From the NCBI RefSeq assembly GCF_021134715.1, contig NC_060028.1, positions 7,090,501 through 7,154,500 of the forward strand: a stretch of DNA of 64,000 nt. Direction: 5' to 3'. A program made the translations under genes and the position numbers. Origin of the DNA: Daphnia pulex. Taxonomy: Eukaryota > Arthropoda > Branchiopoda > Diplostraca > Daphniidae. This document shows, in pieces, positions 46,338 to 58,659 of the stretch. How positions within the stretch are numbered: position 1 is the first letter of the stretch; the number at the start of each line of letters is the position of its first letter. Under the pieces are notes generated by a model, which was not told the origin of the DNA, made no database searches, and saw only the letters and a program-made list of their open reading frames with translations.

Positions 46338-46640
46338 GGAAAGACTTGTAGGTGCACAGTATCCCGTTCTAGCATCGAACATTTTCATGATTAGCTGATC
46401 CGTCAAATCTAGGGCCATAGACTTCCAATAGCCAACATCCAGTCAGGCTTACAGATCTTCTTATTAGTCCTGGATGGATTGCTTGCCACATTGTGTAGAC
46501 TGTTGAGTGAAGTAACGAACTAACGACAAACACGAGGAAAAATTTTCTGAAGAAGTTTTTAATTCTGCTACAGATGAAAGGTTAATTAAAACTTGCCGCC
46601 ATTCAGGCAAAGTTCAAAAAAAAATCAGTTTAATTTACCA

Positions 46641-49600
46641 AAAGCAGCAAAATTCGAGGCAAAATTCTCCCATCGCGTGGTCGAAAATCGTGCTTCATTT
46701 AATGATTACTTCCAGTCAGAAACCTAAAGTGCGGCACCAAAAACAATGTTCGTGAAAAGGTAACAATAAAACATGTGACATTATGTCATTAAGAGTCTAC
46801 CATACCATTTGAACAAGTAGAGCATGAAGACCATTTTTCTGTCACAGGAACGAGATCCACAGGTATTAAGCTCCAGAACTACACTAACTGTTGTAGTGAG
46901 GAAAACTACTGAAAAGAGAGGTAAGTTCCTTCAGCTATAAAAACCATATGAATCCCTTTCACCCAAATAAGAATCAACAATCACTTCAAACAAGAGTAGA
47001 AGGTGGGTATACTCATGAATTTGAGTCCAGAGAGTCATTATTTGTGCTTAACACCTCCAATCATTTAACTGCTGCATAAATATTCATTACTGCCGTCTTC
47101 AGACAGGAGAATGAGAACGAAATCATCACAAGTAAACACAACTTGTGTTCTCTGTCATTGTTGAATGGTTCAATATGACACTTTAATTTGATTTGCAAAA
47201 TGGACTATCATAAAAGTATAAAACTATATACCTGTCACTGTCTGAGCCACTGAAATATTCCTCCATTTCAATGTAAAGCTAGAATGTGCCCTGTTGAGAT
47301 CTTTTGATTTTTTCTTACATTTTTTTTATTCAATAGAGGTGAATCACATTGAAAAACGTTAGAATTGTTACTGGCGGTATCATGCTGGCGCTTGTCATTC
47401 GTTTTACATTTGCCTTTGAACTTTTTGTTTTTGTTTTTGAAAGGCGAGTAAACATTTCGTCCTGCCATCTACCATTAGAAAGTGAAACTATCTGTAAAAA
47501 AAGCCCAACCCACAAATTAAGCAAGACACGATATTCGGAAGTGTCAACAGTACTTGTTAGATAACACAATCGTCTGTCTGATTTTTCTGTCATAGGAATG
47601 AGATCCAGGTTAAGCTCCAGAACTACAAACTGTTACTTTTTTCTACTGTTACCTTTTTCTACTGTTACCTTTTTTGACTGAAATGAGGAAAACTGCGGAA
47701 AAGAGAGGTAAGTTCCTTCAGCCATAAAAACCATATGAATCCCTTTTGCCAAAAACAATTCAAACGAGAGTAGAGGGGGGGGGGATATACTCACTAATTT
47801 GAGTCCAGAAGGAGAGAGTTGATATTTGTGCTTAACACCTCCAATAATTTCTGCTTTATGAATGTTCGTTACTGCAGTCTCCAGATAGGTCTACAACGAA
47901 ATCATCATAAGTAAACAAAACTTGTGCTTTGTTGAATGGTTCAAAATGACACTCTTTTAAGATTTGTGATAGCTAGCGAAAACTATATACCCGTCTGAAC
48001 CCACTGAAGTATTCCTCCATTCCAGATTCCAGTGAAGCTAGAATTTTGATTTTTCCTACGTCAAGATTTTCGCTAAAAAGAGGTGAATCGCTATTGAAAT
48101 TATCGTCGAAATTAAATTGTAACTGGCGCCTGCCTTCGTTTAATATTTCTCCAAAATTTTGAACTAACTGTTTTTGTTTTTGAAAGGCGAGTAAACATTA
48201 CGCCCTGCCATCTACCATTGGAAAGTGAAACTATCTGTAAAAAAAAAACAGCCCAACTCACAAATTAAGCAAGACACGATATTCGGAAGTGTCCGCAGTA
48301 CTTGTTGGATAACCATCGTCTTGTCTGAACTAATGCCTTTAAAAAGAACATATTGAATACTAAAAAGGACGAGCTCCGTTCGTCTGGAAATCAAAAGTTG
48401 CCAACACAGCAGGGGAAGAATAAGAAAATAAAAATGAAGTCTCTCATGTTGAAATATGAAAGGAACCGGTTAACATGACCTTTCTCGAGGGGCCATGTAT
48501 GGTATGACATATTGATACTTTTAAATGATAAGACACTTGTTACTGGCGCCTGGATGCCGTGATGTTTCCCGCCCGCTCTCTGCCGGCTGTGCCCGCCTAC
48601 TCTCGGCGACCGTTGCCGATAGCAGCGTCTAAGATTCCCCGATGTCGCTCTGTTCTCCCTCAATTCTCTCGACATCTTTCATCCAAAAGTTTACATAAGA
48701 CATGCTCCTCCTCCCAAAGGGCACAGACAGTCACAACACGATCGGGTGGGTAAAAAGTTTGTTTTGGACGCATTTTTTTATTTCTCTTTTTCTTTCTGTA
48801 AAATCACGCCGCACGATTGTGCTGAATCAGGTCGACGGCAGAAGAGACAAAAGAGATTTGAGGGGACATCATCTTTGTCACAGAAAAAAAATATTCAATT
48901 CATTATCAGCAGTTTTAGAGCCAATTTCGATTTTTATTCGTCCCAATGCACTCAGACTATGCGAGTTATGTGTAAAGACTTTGATGCGGGGTCCATCTCG
49001 TAAATCATGCAAGGCCTTCAACGGTTCGTGCTGACGGATCATTAGCGATGAAGCGCGCAGGCTAGACAATTATCCATAGCTGTAGGACGACGACGATGAA
49101 GCGATAGAATTTAAAAAAATAGCGAGCTCCTAATTGATTTTCCTGACGAAGTTGGTTCTGATAGAGATCAATCTCGAGAGCTGGTGGGTGTGAAGGACGA
49201 GAGAAAACATCCGTGCAAGTCGACGATAGTAAAAACACGACAAGTTGAGCAGCAGCAGCAGCAGCAGTAGCTAGTAGCCGGCAGAGTTTTGGTCATCGCA
49301 TTAAGACGCGAATGTTAAACCACTTGTGAAAACCGACACCGTCTACACGAGATATAATCCACCATTTGACCGTTTTCTCTCTCTCTCTCTCTCTCTCTCT
49401 CGAATCCGTCCAACCCAACAACTCATTGATGAGGCTGTGTGTGTATAACTGCATCGGATGTTGAACGCACAACAAGTTAAGGGAACACGCGAGACTCTCG
49501 CATGCTGCTGGACAGCCGGGCATCAGCTCTGCCGACTGTACAGTGTTGCGTTTCAGTAAATAAAAACATGGGGAATGAATCCAGATGAAAAAGAAACTGG

Positions 49601-50109
49601 GCTAAGAAGAAAAAGGAACAAAACAAAACAAAAATGTGGTGTTGGGGCGAGACGAAGGGTGGGAGGCAAAATGACGAGCCGAGCGGATGATAGGGGAGTT
49701 GGCGGAGAGGGGCAGTCTCAACTCTCAAGTTGGTTGTGTTAGGCTGTCGTTGGGTTGCAGAGAGCGGGGGCTTTCAACCAAGGAGTTGACTTTAAGACAT
49801 CGGCCAGCTGCAGTCAGGGCCAGTGGATCGCGTCAAGCAGTTTCTTCCCGTCGAGGCTCCGTCGATCGTGACTATAGTTGAGCATCTCTGGGCAGAGCAG
49901 AGAAAAGCGAACCAGCACGCCGTCGACATCGATGAACTAGAGATAGTGTCGTGAGCAGTGAGCTAGAGCGCGCGCCCTTACAGCTCTAGTCCCGCTTGGG
50001 AAGAAAGAAAAAGAAAACAACGTCTTATTCATTCAGCTGAACATTTCCATGCTCAACTGCTGCGTTCCGTTCGCCTGAAAGGAATAAACACATCATATCG
50101 TCCGTGAGG
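46641..50109. other. Non-coding interval with a tandem duplication; upstream region of collagen
   Basis: 46833-47580 and 47581-48330 are diverged tandem copies (shared landmarks: gagatccacagg/gagatccagg, gaggtaagttccttcag, cgatattcggaagtgtc). From 48500 onward the sequence is less AT-rich and should include the collagen promoter and leader. It has a CT dinucleotide run (about 49376-49401, GAGA-factor-like) and a CAG run (49250-49267). No coding exon seen. Confidence 0.5.
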
Positions 50110-53100
50110 ATGGTTATTACCGTCCTATCTACCAGGTAAACAACTCTCAAACTAAAAAATTTATTCCGCCAACTTGTCGAGCCTATAGCCTGAATTTTGA
50201 TGTGTCTTGTTTTGCACTGAAAAACGGACTACGTGAGAAAACGATTTTGTTGTTTTTCCCATTTGGTGTTCTGATCGTTTTTTCGATTTATATTTAAAGT
50301 TTAATAATTAAAAAAAAAAGAGAAGGACTTTGGTGCGGGACGGGTCCAAAAGTGAGAACTCAAAGACCAAACGAGATAGATTCCATTTGTTTTTGTGGTT
50401 TGCGTAACACGAAAGGAGAAGGAGGAGGAAGGATGTCATCGTGGCGACAAAAAGGTTCAACTTGAGGACACTGAAATTAATGCATAAATGTATCGTTGGA
50501 TGGAACATACGTAGCTGGCAGAGGAGACAGCTGTTAAACAGATTACTCCTCCTTTCGTGAGCCAGCATACCTCCCTGTCAACTGCGCTCAGAATCTCAAT
50601 CAACAATCGTGTTCCATTCCCGTTAGAAAACAACATTCACGGACAAGCTGATTTCGAAAAAACAGAACAAACCATTTTTCCCCCTTCTGTTCGTCCCCAC
50701 TCCCAAATGGTAAAAGATAACTGAGTTATACTTTTGATGATTGCGTTCGATTTTATTTGGGAAAAAAAAACACGGGAGTGGGAAGATCGTGTCGTGATGA
50801 TGAGTCCGAAATAAACCTCGCCAGTCAATATCATCACACCCAGGTTCTTTTTTTGTCGTGATCTAAAACTTATGGAAGAATGTCGTGAATAACTGGTCCG
50901 TCTCACCCCCCTCCTCCCTTTCAGTGGAACACGCCAAAAAGATGACAAGAGGTGTTGTGTGTTAAAGTTGGGTGAACATTGTAACATGCATCTATAAGGA
51001 AGCGATGCTTATCACGATGAAAAGAATGCAACGTGTCGATCAAGTTTAAGCAACATCTCAAGGTCTCGCGAGACATTTTTTGTTATTTTATTTATTTTTT
51101 TGGCAAAATATTGATGCTAATAGATCAAAAAAATAAAAAATTCCTTGGCATCTTACAGGAAAAGGAGAAAGGTTGTCAGCCAGCTTCTGTTATTCGGATT
51201 GCTGCTGGCTCTCCAACTATGGGGAACTGCTGGAGCCCGTCAGCAGCGAATTAAGCGCCAAGGTAATGAAATTTCTTTGAGCTAATTTATATTTCTTTTT
51301 TTACTGCTATCAATTTCCAAATCTCTTGACTATCACGGTTCCTTTTGACTACTTTTATCTATCCACATTTCATTTCGTTGCGCTTGGCTTATTGTTGTAA
51401 AATGAAAAGAACGGCTCTCTCGTACTATACTCCTGTCTAGTTTCCATTAAGAAGTTGAGATACTTTTTTTTGTTCACCATCTTACATCTGCACTTTAGCC
51501 CACCGAGCGTATAGTATATGTATGCTTGACAATCTCATCGGCTAGAGATTTATGAGCATACACAGCACTTTGACTTGCTGCTGGCGCTACATCCGCGCTG
51601 TGTGTGTGTGTGTTTATGCGCGTGTATTTCTTATTTGGGTTAGGCAGGCAGACCAATAAGTCTGGCGATCTCATTAATTCAAATATTCAAGAGACGAGAG
51701 AGCCATTTTTTTTTTTAAAGATATTTTTCTTCCACTCGTATTATTTTTTTGTTTTTTGACCTGCGAACTTTGAAAAGGGTGAAGGCCGGTCCCATAAACA
51801 AAATTAATCCACTTTTCTAGATTTATCCAAAAAAGGAAACGGTGTTATAAAATAAAAATCTAATTTTGCTTATTCCGACTTTTATAACCTATCCTACAAT
51901 ACAACACGAAAAAATGAACTAACAATGGTGCTGGTGGTTCTAATCTAGAGAGTGGTGAAAGTGAATTTGAAGAGGATGAAGACTTGACTGACGTCGATGG
52001 ACTTGGCAATGCTGAATACGACGAACTCGACTCTGACGGTTTGTTGTTCTAATCATTTCTCTTCTATCTATTTGCTGATTTTCTTTTGGCGATGATGAGT
52101 ATTCATCCCGTAGGTTTTTTTTTCTTTAAATAATCTAAAATGAAACAACGGAGGAAAAATGACAAAAAATAGAATCTGGATCACTTCTTCTTCTTCCCTT
52201 TCCGTCGCTGTATGCTGGAATGTATACTCGGAGACGGAGGAGGAACATGTGGCTGGCGACCTTTGTTATCTCGGTTTTTCTCCGTATCCCTCTATCCAGC
52301 CAGAGACTGCTCCCATAAAACCAAAAAAATAATAATAATATGGGAGATACAAAAATAAAACAAAACTCAAAATGTATACCCAGATATCGTCTGAATCGAA
52401 CGGTTGGTGTATGTCCGGGCTCACTCATCGCCATGACCCACTTTGATGATCATAATGTCGTCTTTTTCATCTCTTCGTATAAACATTTGAATGTTTTCTC
52501 GCTGTTTTGGTTTTTTCGATGGAAATCGCCGGACTTGTTTTTTGGGTTTTATAACAGTGACCCGTTTTTTCTCGCTATACTTTGACAGACTTATCATCGC
52601 CCAATCGAGGTGACGTGGCCGTTTTCACCCGTCCAGGTAGTAGCTGATTTAAATATTTCATTTGATCCTTGTGTGTGTGTGTGTGGACTGTGTCGATAAA
52701 TGTGTCGACCCTTTTCTAATCTTTATTAGCTCCGGGAGCCGGAGAAGTGGATTTTAACGGACCTTGCTCCGACTACCGGCCAGGAGAGGATGATTTACAA
52801 GCTTTCGATTTCATCCGTCAGTTCCGGTTAGATGTCCTCGAGACCAAATACCCTGGTGTAACCAAAGTACGCGGTTCCAGCCGCTTGCAAACCGCCTATC
52901 GTCTGGAGACGGAAGCCGATTTGGTGGTTCCCACTAGGTCCTATTACAAATGCACTCGCCACCTTTCATTTTTATTCAACAATAATCAACTTTTTCATTT
53001 GCTGTCATTCCACAGGAACATTTTCCCTCAAGGCCTTCCGCAACAGTTTTCCTTCATTTGCACTTTCCGGACAAGGAAGCCACCCAAGACGGCCTGGAAC

Positions 53101-56100
53101 ATTATTCGAATTAGCGATTTGCGGCAACGCCCTCAGTTCCAGGTGACCCTGAACCCGCGCAAGAACACCATCGAGTTCGGCATCAACGATTTCAGTGGAA
53201 AGCTGCAGACGCTCGTTTTCCGCAAAGCTCAAGTATCTACAGAATTCTGATCTCTTGGAACTTGTTGGGTGTCATTTAACATTCCGTCGTTGGTGAATCA
53301 GGTCTTTGATAAAGAATGGCACAAAGTTCACTTTGGAGTCCATCGCGAACGTGTTGTACTCTATGTCGATTGCGAGTTCAGCGAAGAGTTGCCGCTCGAT
53401 GTCCGAGGACCGATCGATGTCAACGGCGAGATTGCCATTTCCAAAGTGGCTGGAACTAAGCGCACCGTTCCGGTATCAACTTAACTTGTCAAATTTCAAT
53501 GGCGGACGACAAAAAAAAATGATTAATTTTATTTTTTTACTGTTCCGTCTTAGATTGAACTTCAATGGATGGTGATGAGTTGCGATCCCGCTCGCCCAGA
53601 GCGTGAAACTTGCGAGGAATTACCGGTAATGAGATTTGTGCTGGAATTAATTTGGTGCGTGACGTGTGCAATTAACCACGGTTCAATAATTATGCTCGTT
53701 TAATAGCCACCACCTCCACCCAGGGAGCAAGTTCAACCGGTTTGCGAGCAAACCTGTCCACCAGGTGTGCCAGGACGGAATGGAACTGATGTACTTGCAA
53801 GTCAATGCATTATACAATCTGTATGGATTTGAATGCCTTTTAACTTGATTTAGGGCCCACCGGGACCACGCGGCTTATCAGGAGAGCGAGGAATACAAGG
53901 GCTACCGGGACCCCAGGGTATTCGTGGAGAACCTGGAACCAAAGGAGACATGGTAATAATCCATATTAAGTCAACTACTTCAATCAAAATTAAATCTAAT
54001 ACAGACACTTGTTTTATTGGACATGAAAGGGAATGCGAGGTGTTCCAGGAGAAATCGGAAAGGAAGGTACGCCTGGTAATCCTGGTATCGCTGGACCGCG
54101 AGGAGAGTCTGGAATTCCCGGCTCTCGAGGAGACACTGTGAGTTATTCAAATACAACATTTGATTTCCGTTTTATTTTAACCGCTAAACAACAATGTTAC
54201 AATAGGGACCGCCCGGTCAAGTTGGACCTAAAGGCGATAGAGGAGATTCCGGTCCGACTGGGCAAATGGGATCAACTGGTCCGCGTGGACCTCCCGGGCC
54301 TCCTGGAGATATTACTAAAGTAACTGGACCTCAAGGAATGCAAGGAGCGCCGGGAGAAAGAGGTTTTGTTGGACCTCCAGGACCGGAAGGTGCTCAAGGG
54401 CAGCGTGGATTCACCGGCGAAATGGGTCCGCCAGGAACAGCAGGCAAGGACGGTACACCGGGCGAAAGAGGACCTAAAGGCGATCGTGGTGACAGAGGAA
54501 CTGCTGGTGTAAGAGGACCTCCAGGTGCTCCTGGTACTCCTGGACCCCCTGGCCCAGCTTCTTCTGGAACGGGTGGACAAACTGTACCTGGGCCCCCGGG
54601 ACCTGCTGGTAACCCTGGAGAACCTGGTATGCCGGGACCGCCGGGCGAGAGGGGTAATCGAGGTGAACGTGGAGACTTGGGAGAACGCGGAATCGCTGGA
54701 GAAAAGGGCGACCGTGGACCGGCAGGATTACCCGGTAATGACGGTACTCGTGGAGAGACTGGACCTGCAGGAAAACCAGGTTTGCCCGGTAGCAAGGGTG
54801 ATCCAGGTGTGCCTGGTGCTCTCGGATTACAAGGACCTCCAGGTTCAGCAGGAGCTCCGGTAAGTCAAACTTAATCACAATTTTAGTTGGAATAACTCAG
54901 TATATTGGGTTACTTTGTTAGTGTCACTGATAATTAACTTGCTATTAATTATGTAAGGGACCAATGGGATTGACTGGACCGACCGGAGAAATCGGCAGAC
55001 GAGGCGAACCAGGCAATACTGGTCCTGCAGGACCTGCAGGACCTCCTGGTACTCCGGGTGAAGTTGGACCTCAAGGATTGCCAGGGGGTCCTGGCAGCCG
55101 TGGTGAGACTGGCCCGCGAGGAGAAAGAGGCGAAGTTGGTCCATCTGGACCGACCGGAAGCCCTGGCTTAACTGGAATGAAGGGTCACGAAGGAAAGCAG
55201 GGAACCGACGGAGAGCCAGTTCGTATCCACTCAACATTTTGCTACACTATAACTCGCAAACATCAACACAATTTTTGTTTTTTCTTTCTTTTTTTCAGGG
55301 CCAAAGAGGAGAGAAAGGCGAAAGTGGACCACGAGGACCTGATGGGCCTCGCGTAAGAATAACTTTTCTATTTATTTATGATCGTAAAATAATCTCTTGG
55401 ACGATTGATGGAACAGGGTTTTGATGGCAAACCTGGTGTTCAAGGTTTGATCGGTCGTCCTGGACCTAAAGGAGATCGAGGAGAAAATGGTCTTCCCGGA
55501 GTGGAAGGAATTCGCGGACCTCCAGGCCCGAACGGAATTCCTGGCCCGATCGGACCTCCTGGAGTCGCTGGCTTACCTGGTTTCGTTGGCAAACCTGGCC
55601 CACCAGGTTTGTTGTTTAAAATTGATTAAATTAACATTTGTTTCAAATTTAATTTTTAATTTTTCAATGTTAATTTCTCCCAATCCAGGTCCACCGGGTC
55701 CTCCAGGTCCCCCTGGCGATGCCGGTGTCATTCCTGCCAATTTGATGAGAAACGACGGTGCTGGTGCTACTGGAGCTACTGGTCAACCTGGTCTTCCAGG
55801 AACACCTGGATTGGTAAGATTATGGAAATGTATCAGAATGTAAGGTGAATGTGTAACCTTATGTTCATAATCATCAGCCCGGAGAAAGAGGAGCGGACGG
55901 TGATCGTGGACCAGAAGGCGCCACTGGATTGCCCGGAACACCTGGAGCAGAAGGTCCCACCGGCAGACAAGGACCCGTAGGACCACGCGGATTCGCTGGA
56001 TTGCCTGGTCTCCCCGGACCAGCAGTAATGATTTTGCATCAGCGTCAAAACTAATGATTATACCCATTGCGAATTCATTTAATGTTTTGTTAATATCCGA

Positions 56101-57326
56101 CAGGGAAAAACGTACTCCGAGTCTGATTTGAGAGACATTTGCGCTTCTGTTCTACGTGGTAAGTTTTCTAGTTTTACTCAAATAATTACAGGTTACCTCA
56201 ACAAAATTCATTTAATGAAAACGGTCGGCGGTATTACTGCTCGAATTCGAGTCGTTCACGATTTAAAGTGGCAAATTAATTTGATTCATTTTGACGACTA
56301 AAAAAAAATCTTCTAATCATCGAACGCCTGTTCTCAGATCAACTGACTGAGTTGACAGCCAGATTAGTTGGTCCTCCTGGCTTACCCGGTCGCGGCAGAC
56401 CGGGACGCCCTGGACAACCTGGTTTACAAGGAGCTACAGGTTTGAAGAGGAAATTTCAATCTCCTGCACGCGAATATGCGCTGGTGCAGCATGTTTTGTT
56501 TTGATCCCCGTTTTCCACCCTCTTTGAACAGAGCGCTGACCAAACGATATGCCACATGAGAATATTGCTCAACCGAAACGCTGTTTTTGTTGTGTTTATT
56601 TGGCTTGTGCATGATATTTTGCATTGTTTTGCTTGTTTGTGCCCGCGATCACAGATCACATGGAAGAATTAGTAAGTGGACTTCAAGGTCCACCCGGTAT
56701 TCCCGGTCGTGGAAGACCTGGACGGCCTGGCCCGCCTGGAAGAATCGGCCATACAGGTACTCGCGTTAGAATTGGCTTATTGGAATGCCTGGCTTGCATG
56801 TCGAGTTTGTATTATCCTTTGCTTACCCGCTTTGAAATGTCTGGGCTTCCTTGGAAATTTCAAGTTTTGATGATCAACTTCTTTAAAATACGAAATGTTT
56901 CTGTTACACCAGGCGAGACAGGAAAGGTCGGTCAACCAGGAGATCGTGGCTTGACTGGCTTGCCAGGCATTCCAGGACCACCAGGACCTGAGGGACCTAA
57001 AGGAGACGTTGGATCTAAGGGCGAACGTGGACCAGGTGGTATCGGTATGGAAGGACCGATGGGACCAGCTGGTATTCAAGGACCACCTGGACCTCCAGGA
57101 GTTGGTGTTGCTGGTCGAGCTGGCGAGCGTGGTGACTCTGGAAAACCAGGTAATTTAACTTTGATTTTCTTTGAATCAAATAAGTACATTTAGTAAAAAT
57201 TTGAATTGAATAGGACCAAGAGGAATGGTTGGTGTTGCTGGTCCACCTGGAGCTCCTGGATTCTGTGCCGGATGTGCTCCTCAACAATACCGACCTGCCG
57301 GTAACGACAAGGGTCCCGGGAAATAA
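50110..57326 (+). CDS. Collagen with N-terminal thrombospondin/laminin-G-like domain
   Basis: Secreted fibril-associated-type collagen. Exons: 50110-50135, 51159-51262, 51949-52038, 52589-52636, 52730-52937, 53016-53232, 53302-53472, 53554-53625, 53707-53790, 53854-53952, 54030-54137, 54206-54859, 54958-55218, 55299-55352, 55417-55606, 55689-55813, 55878-56024, 56104-56158, 56338-56439, 56655-56756, 56913-57149, 57214-57326. With all exons 3267 nt, 1088 aa. Signal peptide ([18 protein letters not shown]), acidic linker, then a TSPN-like domain ([14 protein letters not shown] ... [12 protein letters not shown] ... [20 protein letters not shown]). Then Gly-X-Y triple helix from about 53740 with short interruptions, and a short cysteine-containing end ([12 protein letters not shown]). 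There is no fibrillar or type IV NC1 domain. Exons 56338-56439 and 56655-56756 are candidate alternatives (1054 aa with one). Confidence 0.9.
56338..56756 (+). other. Candidate mutually exclusive exon pair in the collagen gene
   Basis: 56338-56439 and 56655-56756 are both 102 nt, both enter and leave in the same phase, and encode homologous segments: [20 protein letters not shown] and [20 protein letters not shown], each continuing RPGRPG. Exons of equal length and phase in tandem are the usual signature of alternative cassette or mutually exclusive exons. Confidence 0.6.
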
Positions 57327-58659
57327 GTCGTTGTCCTCTAGCCGTTAGGCAATTTTGACGCTAATGGATGCAGACATACATACAGACAAAATAATAATAA
57401 TAAAAAAAAAGACATTTCCTCCCCCCCCCCTTCCCCTCTCCCCTCTCAAAAAAAAAATAAATTGAAAATCGGGGAATTAATGACACTTTATTCGGTAAAA
57501 TACAATGTCAAGACAACGACTGTTGGTGGGTATACGAGCAGACATAAAGAAGTCGATGTACCACTGGTAGATTTATTAAGCTCCTTATCACTGCCTGAAA
57601 TTTTTATTTACTCTCCTCCTTTTTGACGTGTAGGCCTGGTAGACACTTTGTGTTCTTTTTTTTTCACAAGAAAAATATAACCAATTTTGTTATAACATTT
57701 ATAGGCATTTTTTCCTACTGAATAGAGATTTATTTGCTTGTTGGCCATCCTCCATAACTTCCCTAGTTCCCTTTCATCTTCAAATAAAATTGTCCTTCCT
57801 TTTTCTAACTACATCTGTGTGAACAATGATTGTTTTGTTTTCATTCATACCACCAAACGCTGCTGGACTGGAAACTTTTCTATTGGGGTTCAAAAATTGG
57901 CTGAGCTTTGTATCAACTGTTTCCTTCATTCAACATTTTAAGTGTAAATATCAGTTGAAATGATTTCATTTGGCTGCAATACAACAATTCATGCTGCCGT
58001 AAGACCCCAAGTAGCTTCGAAAAAAAGAATCCCGCATTTCAATACGGGAAGGAAATGAGGTAATTTTTCTAACGGATAATTTATCTATCCTTGACCATTT
58101 CGTCTTATTTTGATTTAAAAAAAAACAATTTTAACTGTATTTTTCGCTTGTTTATTAAAAAACATCATTAAGAGGTGGAGACAGTTGAACTCGGATTTAA
58201 GACACACACCTGGAAGTTTAAATTAAACGAATAGTGTGTAAGACTTCAACTCTGTAAGTGTAACCAATTTTAATCGTTGAATTAAAAAAAAACGGATTTT
58301 AACTTCAAGGAGTTTGATGTGTTAATTTAAAAAAAAAAAAAAGATGCCGCCACGCCACCATCTCCGCTAGTCGTTACGTAGAGTTGCAGAATAATATTCT
58401 TATTAATTTTTTATTATTATCCAATCAACTTAATTGCAAATGTGTTAATAACGTTAACGTAGTACCGTCTATATTTTTTTGAATTTTGAACATTTAAATT
58501 CATCTCTGAAATAGACCGTTAGGTGACGTTCCACGTTGTAACGACGATTTAGTTATTCTGCACATGTTTGGCTTTGGCCATGTTTGACCTGTTTCTCGGG
58601 TTTTCAGACGAGAATTTGCTGAGATCCACGGCTAAATAATTACGGTTTTTCAGTTGAAG
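57327..58659. other. Collagen 3' flank
   Basis: Starts with the 3' UTR (a poly-C run near 57420 and AATAAA near 57456). The rest is AT-rich with no exon. The right arm of the inverted duplication begins at about 58660. Confidence 0.55.

Larger units (their letters stand above)
37517..46500 (-). pseudogene. Inverted, disabled copy of the vreteno-like gene
   Basis: Minus-strand pieces match the intact gene at 58808-62242. First exon: 46500-46346 plus a few bases beyond the insertion. RRM part: about 43910-43740 and 43679-43449. MYND finger: about 43370-43207. Tudor 1 exon: 42192-40435. Tudor 2: 40380-40202 and 37809-37518. Lesions: frame loss in exon 1 after DGSANHE; RRM exon 2 mostly deleted (near 43915); in the long exon a TCA serine codon is changed to TAA near 41600, splitting it into two ORFs; a 2.4-kb insertion cuts Tudor 2; a 2.3-kb palindromic insertion cuts exon 1. 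The remaining ORFs are still close to the intact copy, so the duplication is not very old. Confidence 0.88.
37217..46640 (-). repeat. Left arm of a large inverted duplication
   Basis: Reverse-complement counterpart of about 58660-62545. Homology runs from cacctatatttctggattgac (near 37240; partner near 62520) to agtttaatttacc (46640; partner 58660). The arm is 9.4 kb instead of 3.9 kb because of three insertions (37810-40201, 42351-43204, 44010-46337). The centre between arms is about 12 kb and holds the collagen gene. Confidence 0.9.

Noticed and set aside
48391-49034. Short ORFs upstream of collagen
   Set aside because: No splice partners, no protein-like conservation pattern, overlapping on both strands; more likely promoter/leader DNA.
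54272-54878. Minus-strand and alternate-frame ORFs over the collagen exons
   Set aside because: Gly-X-Y repeats produce long open shadow frames; the plus-strand collagen frame with matching splice sites explains the region.
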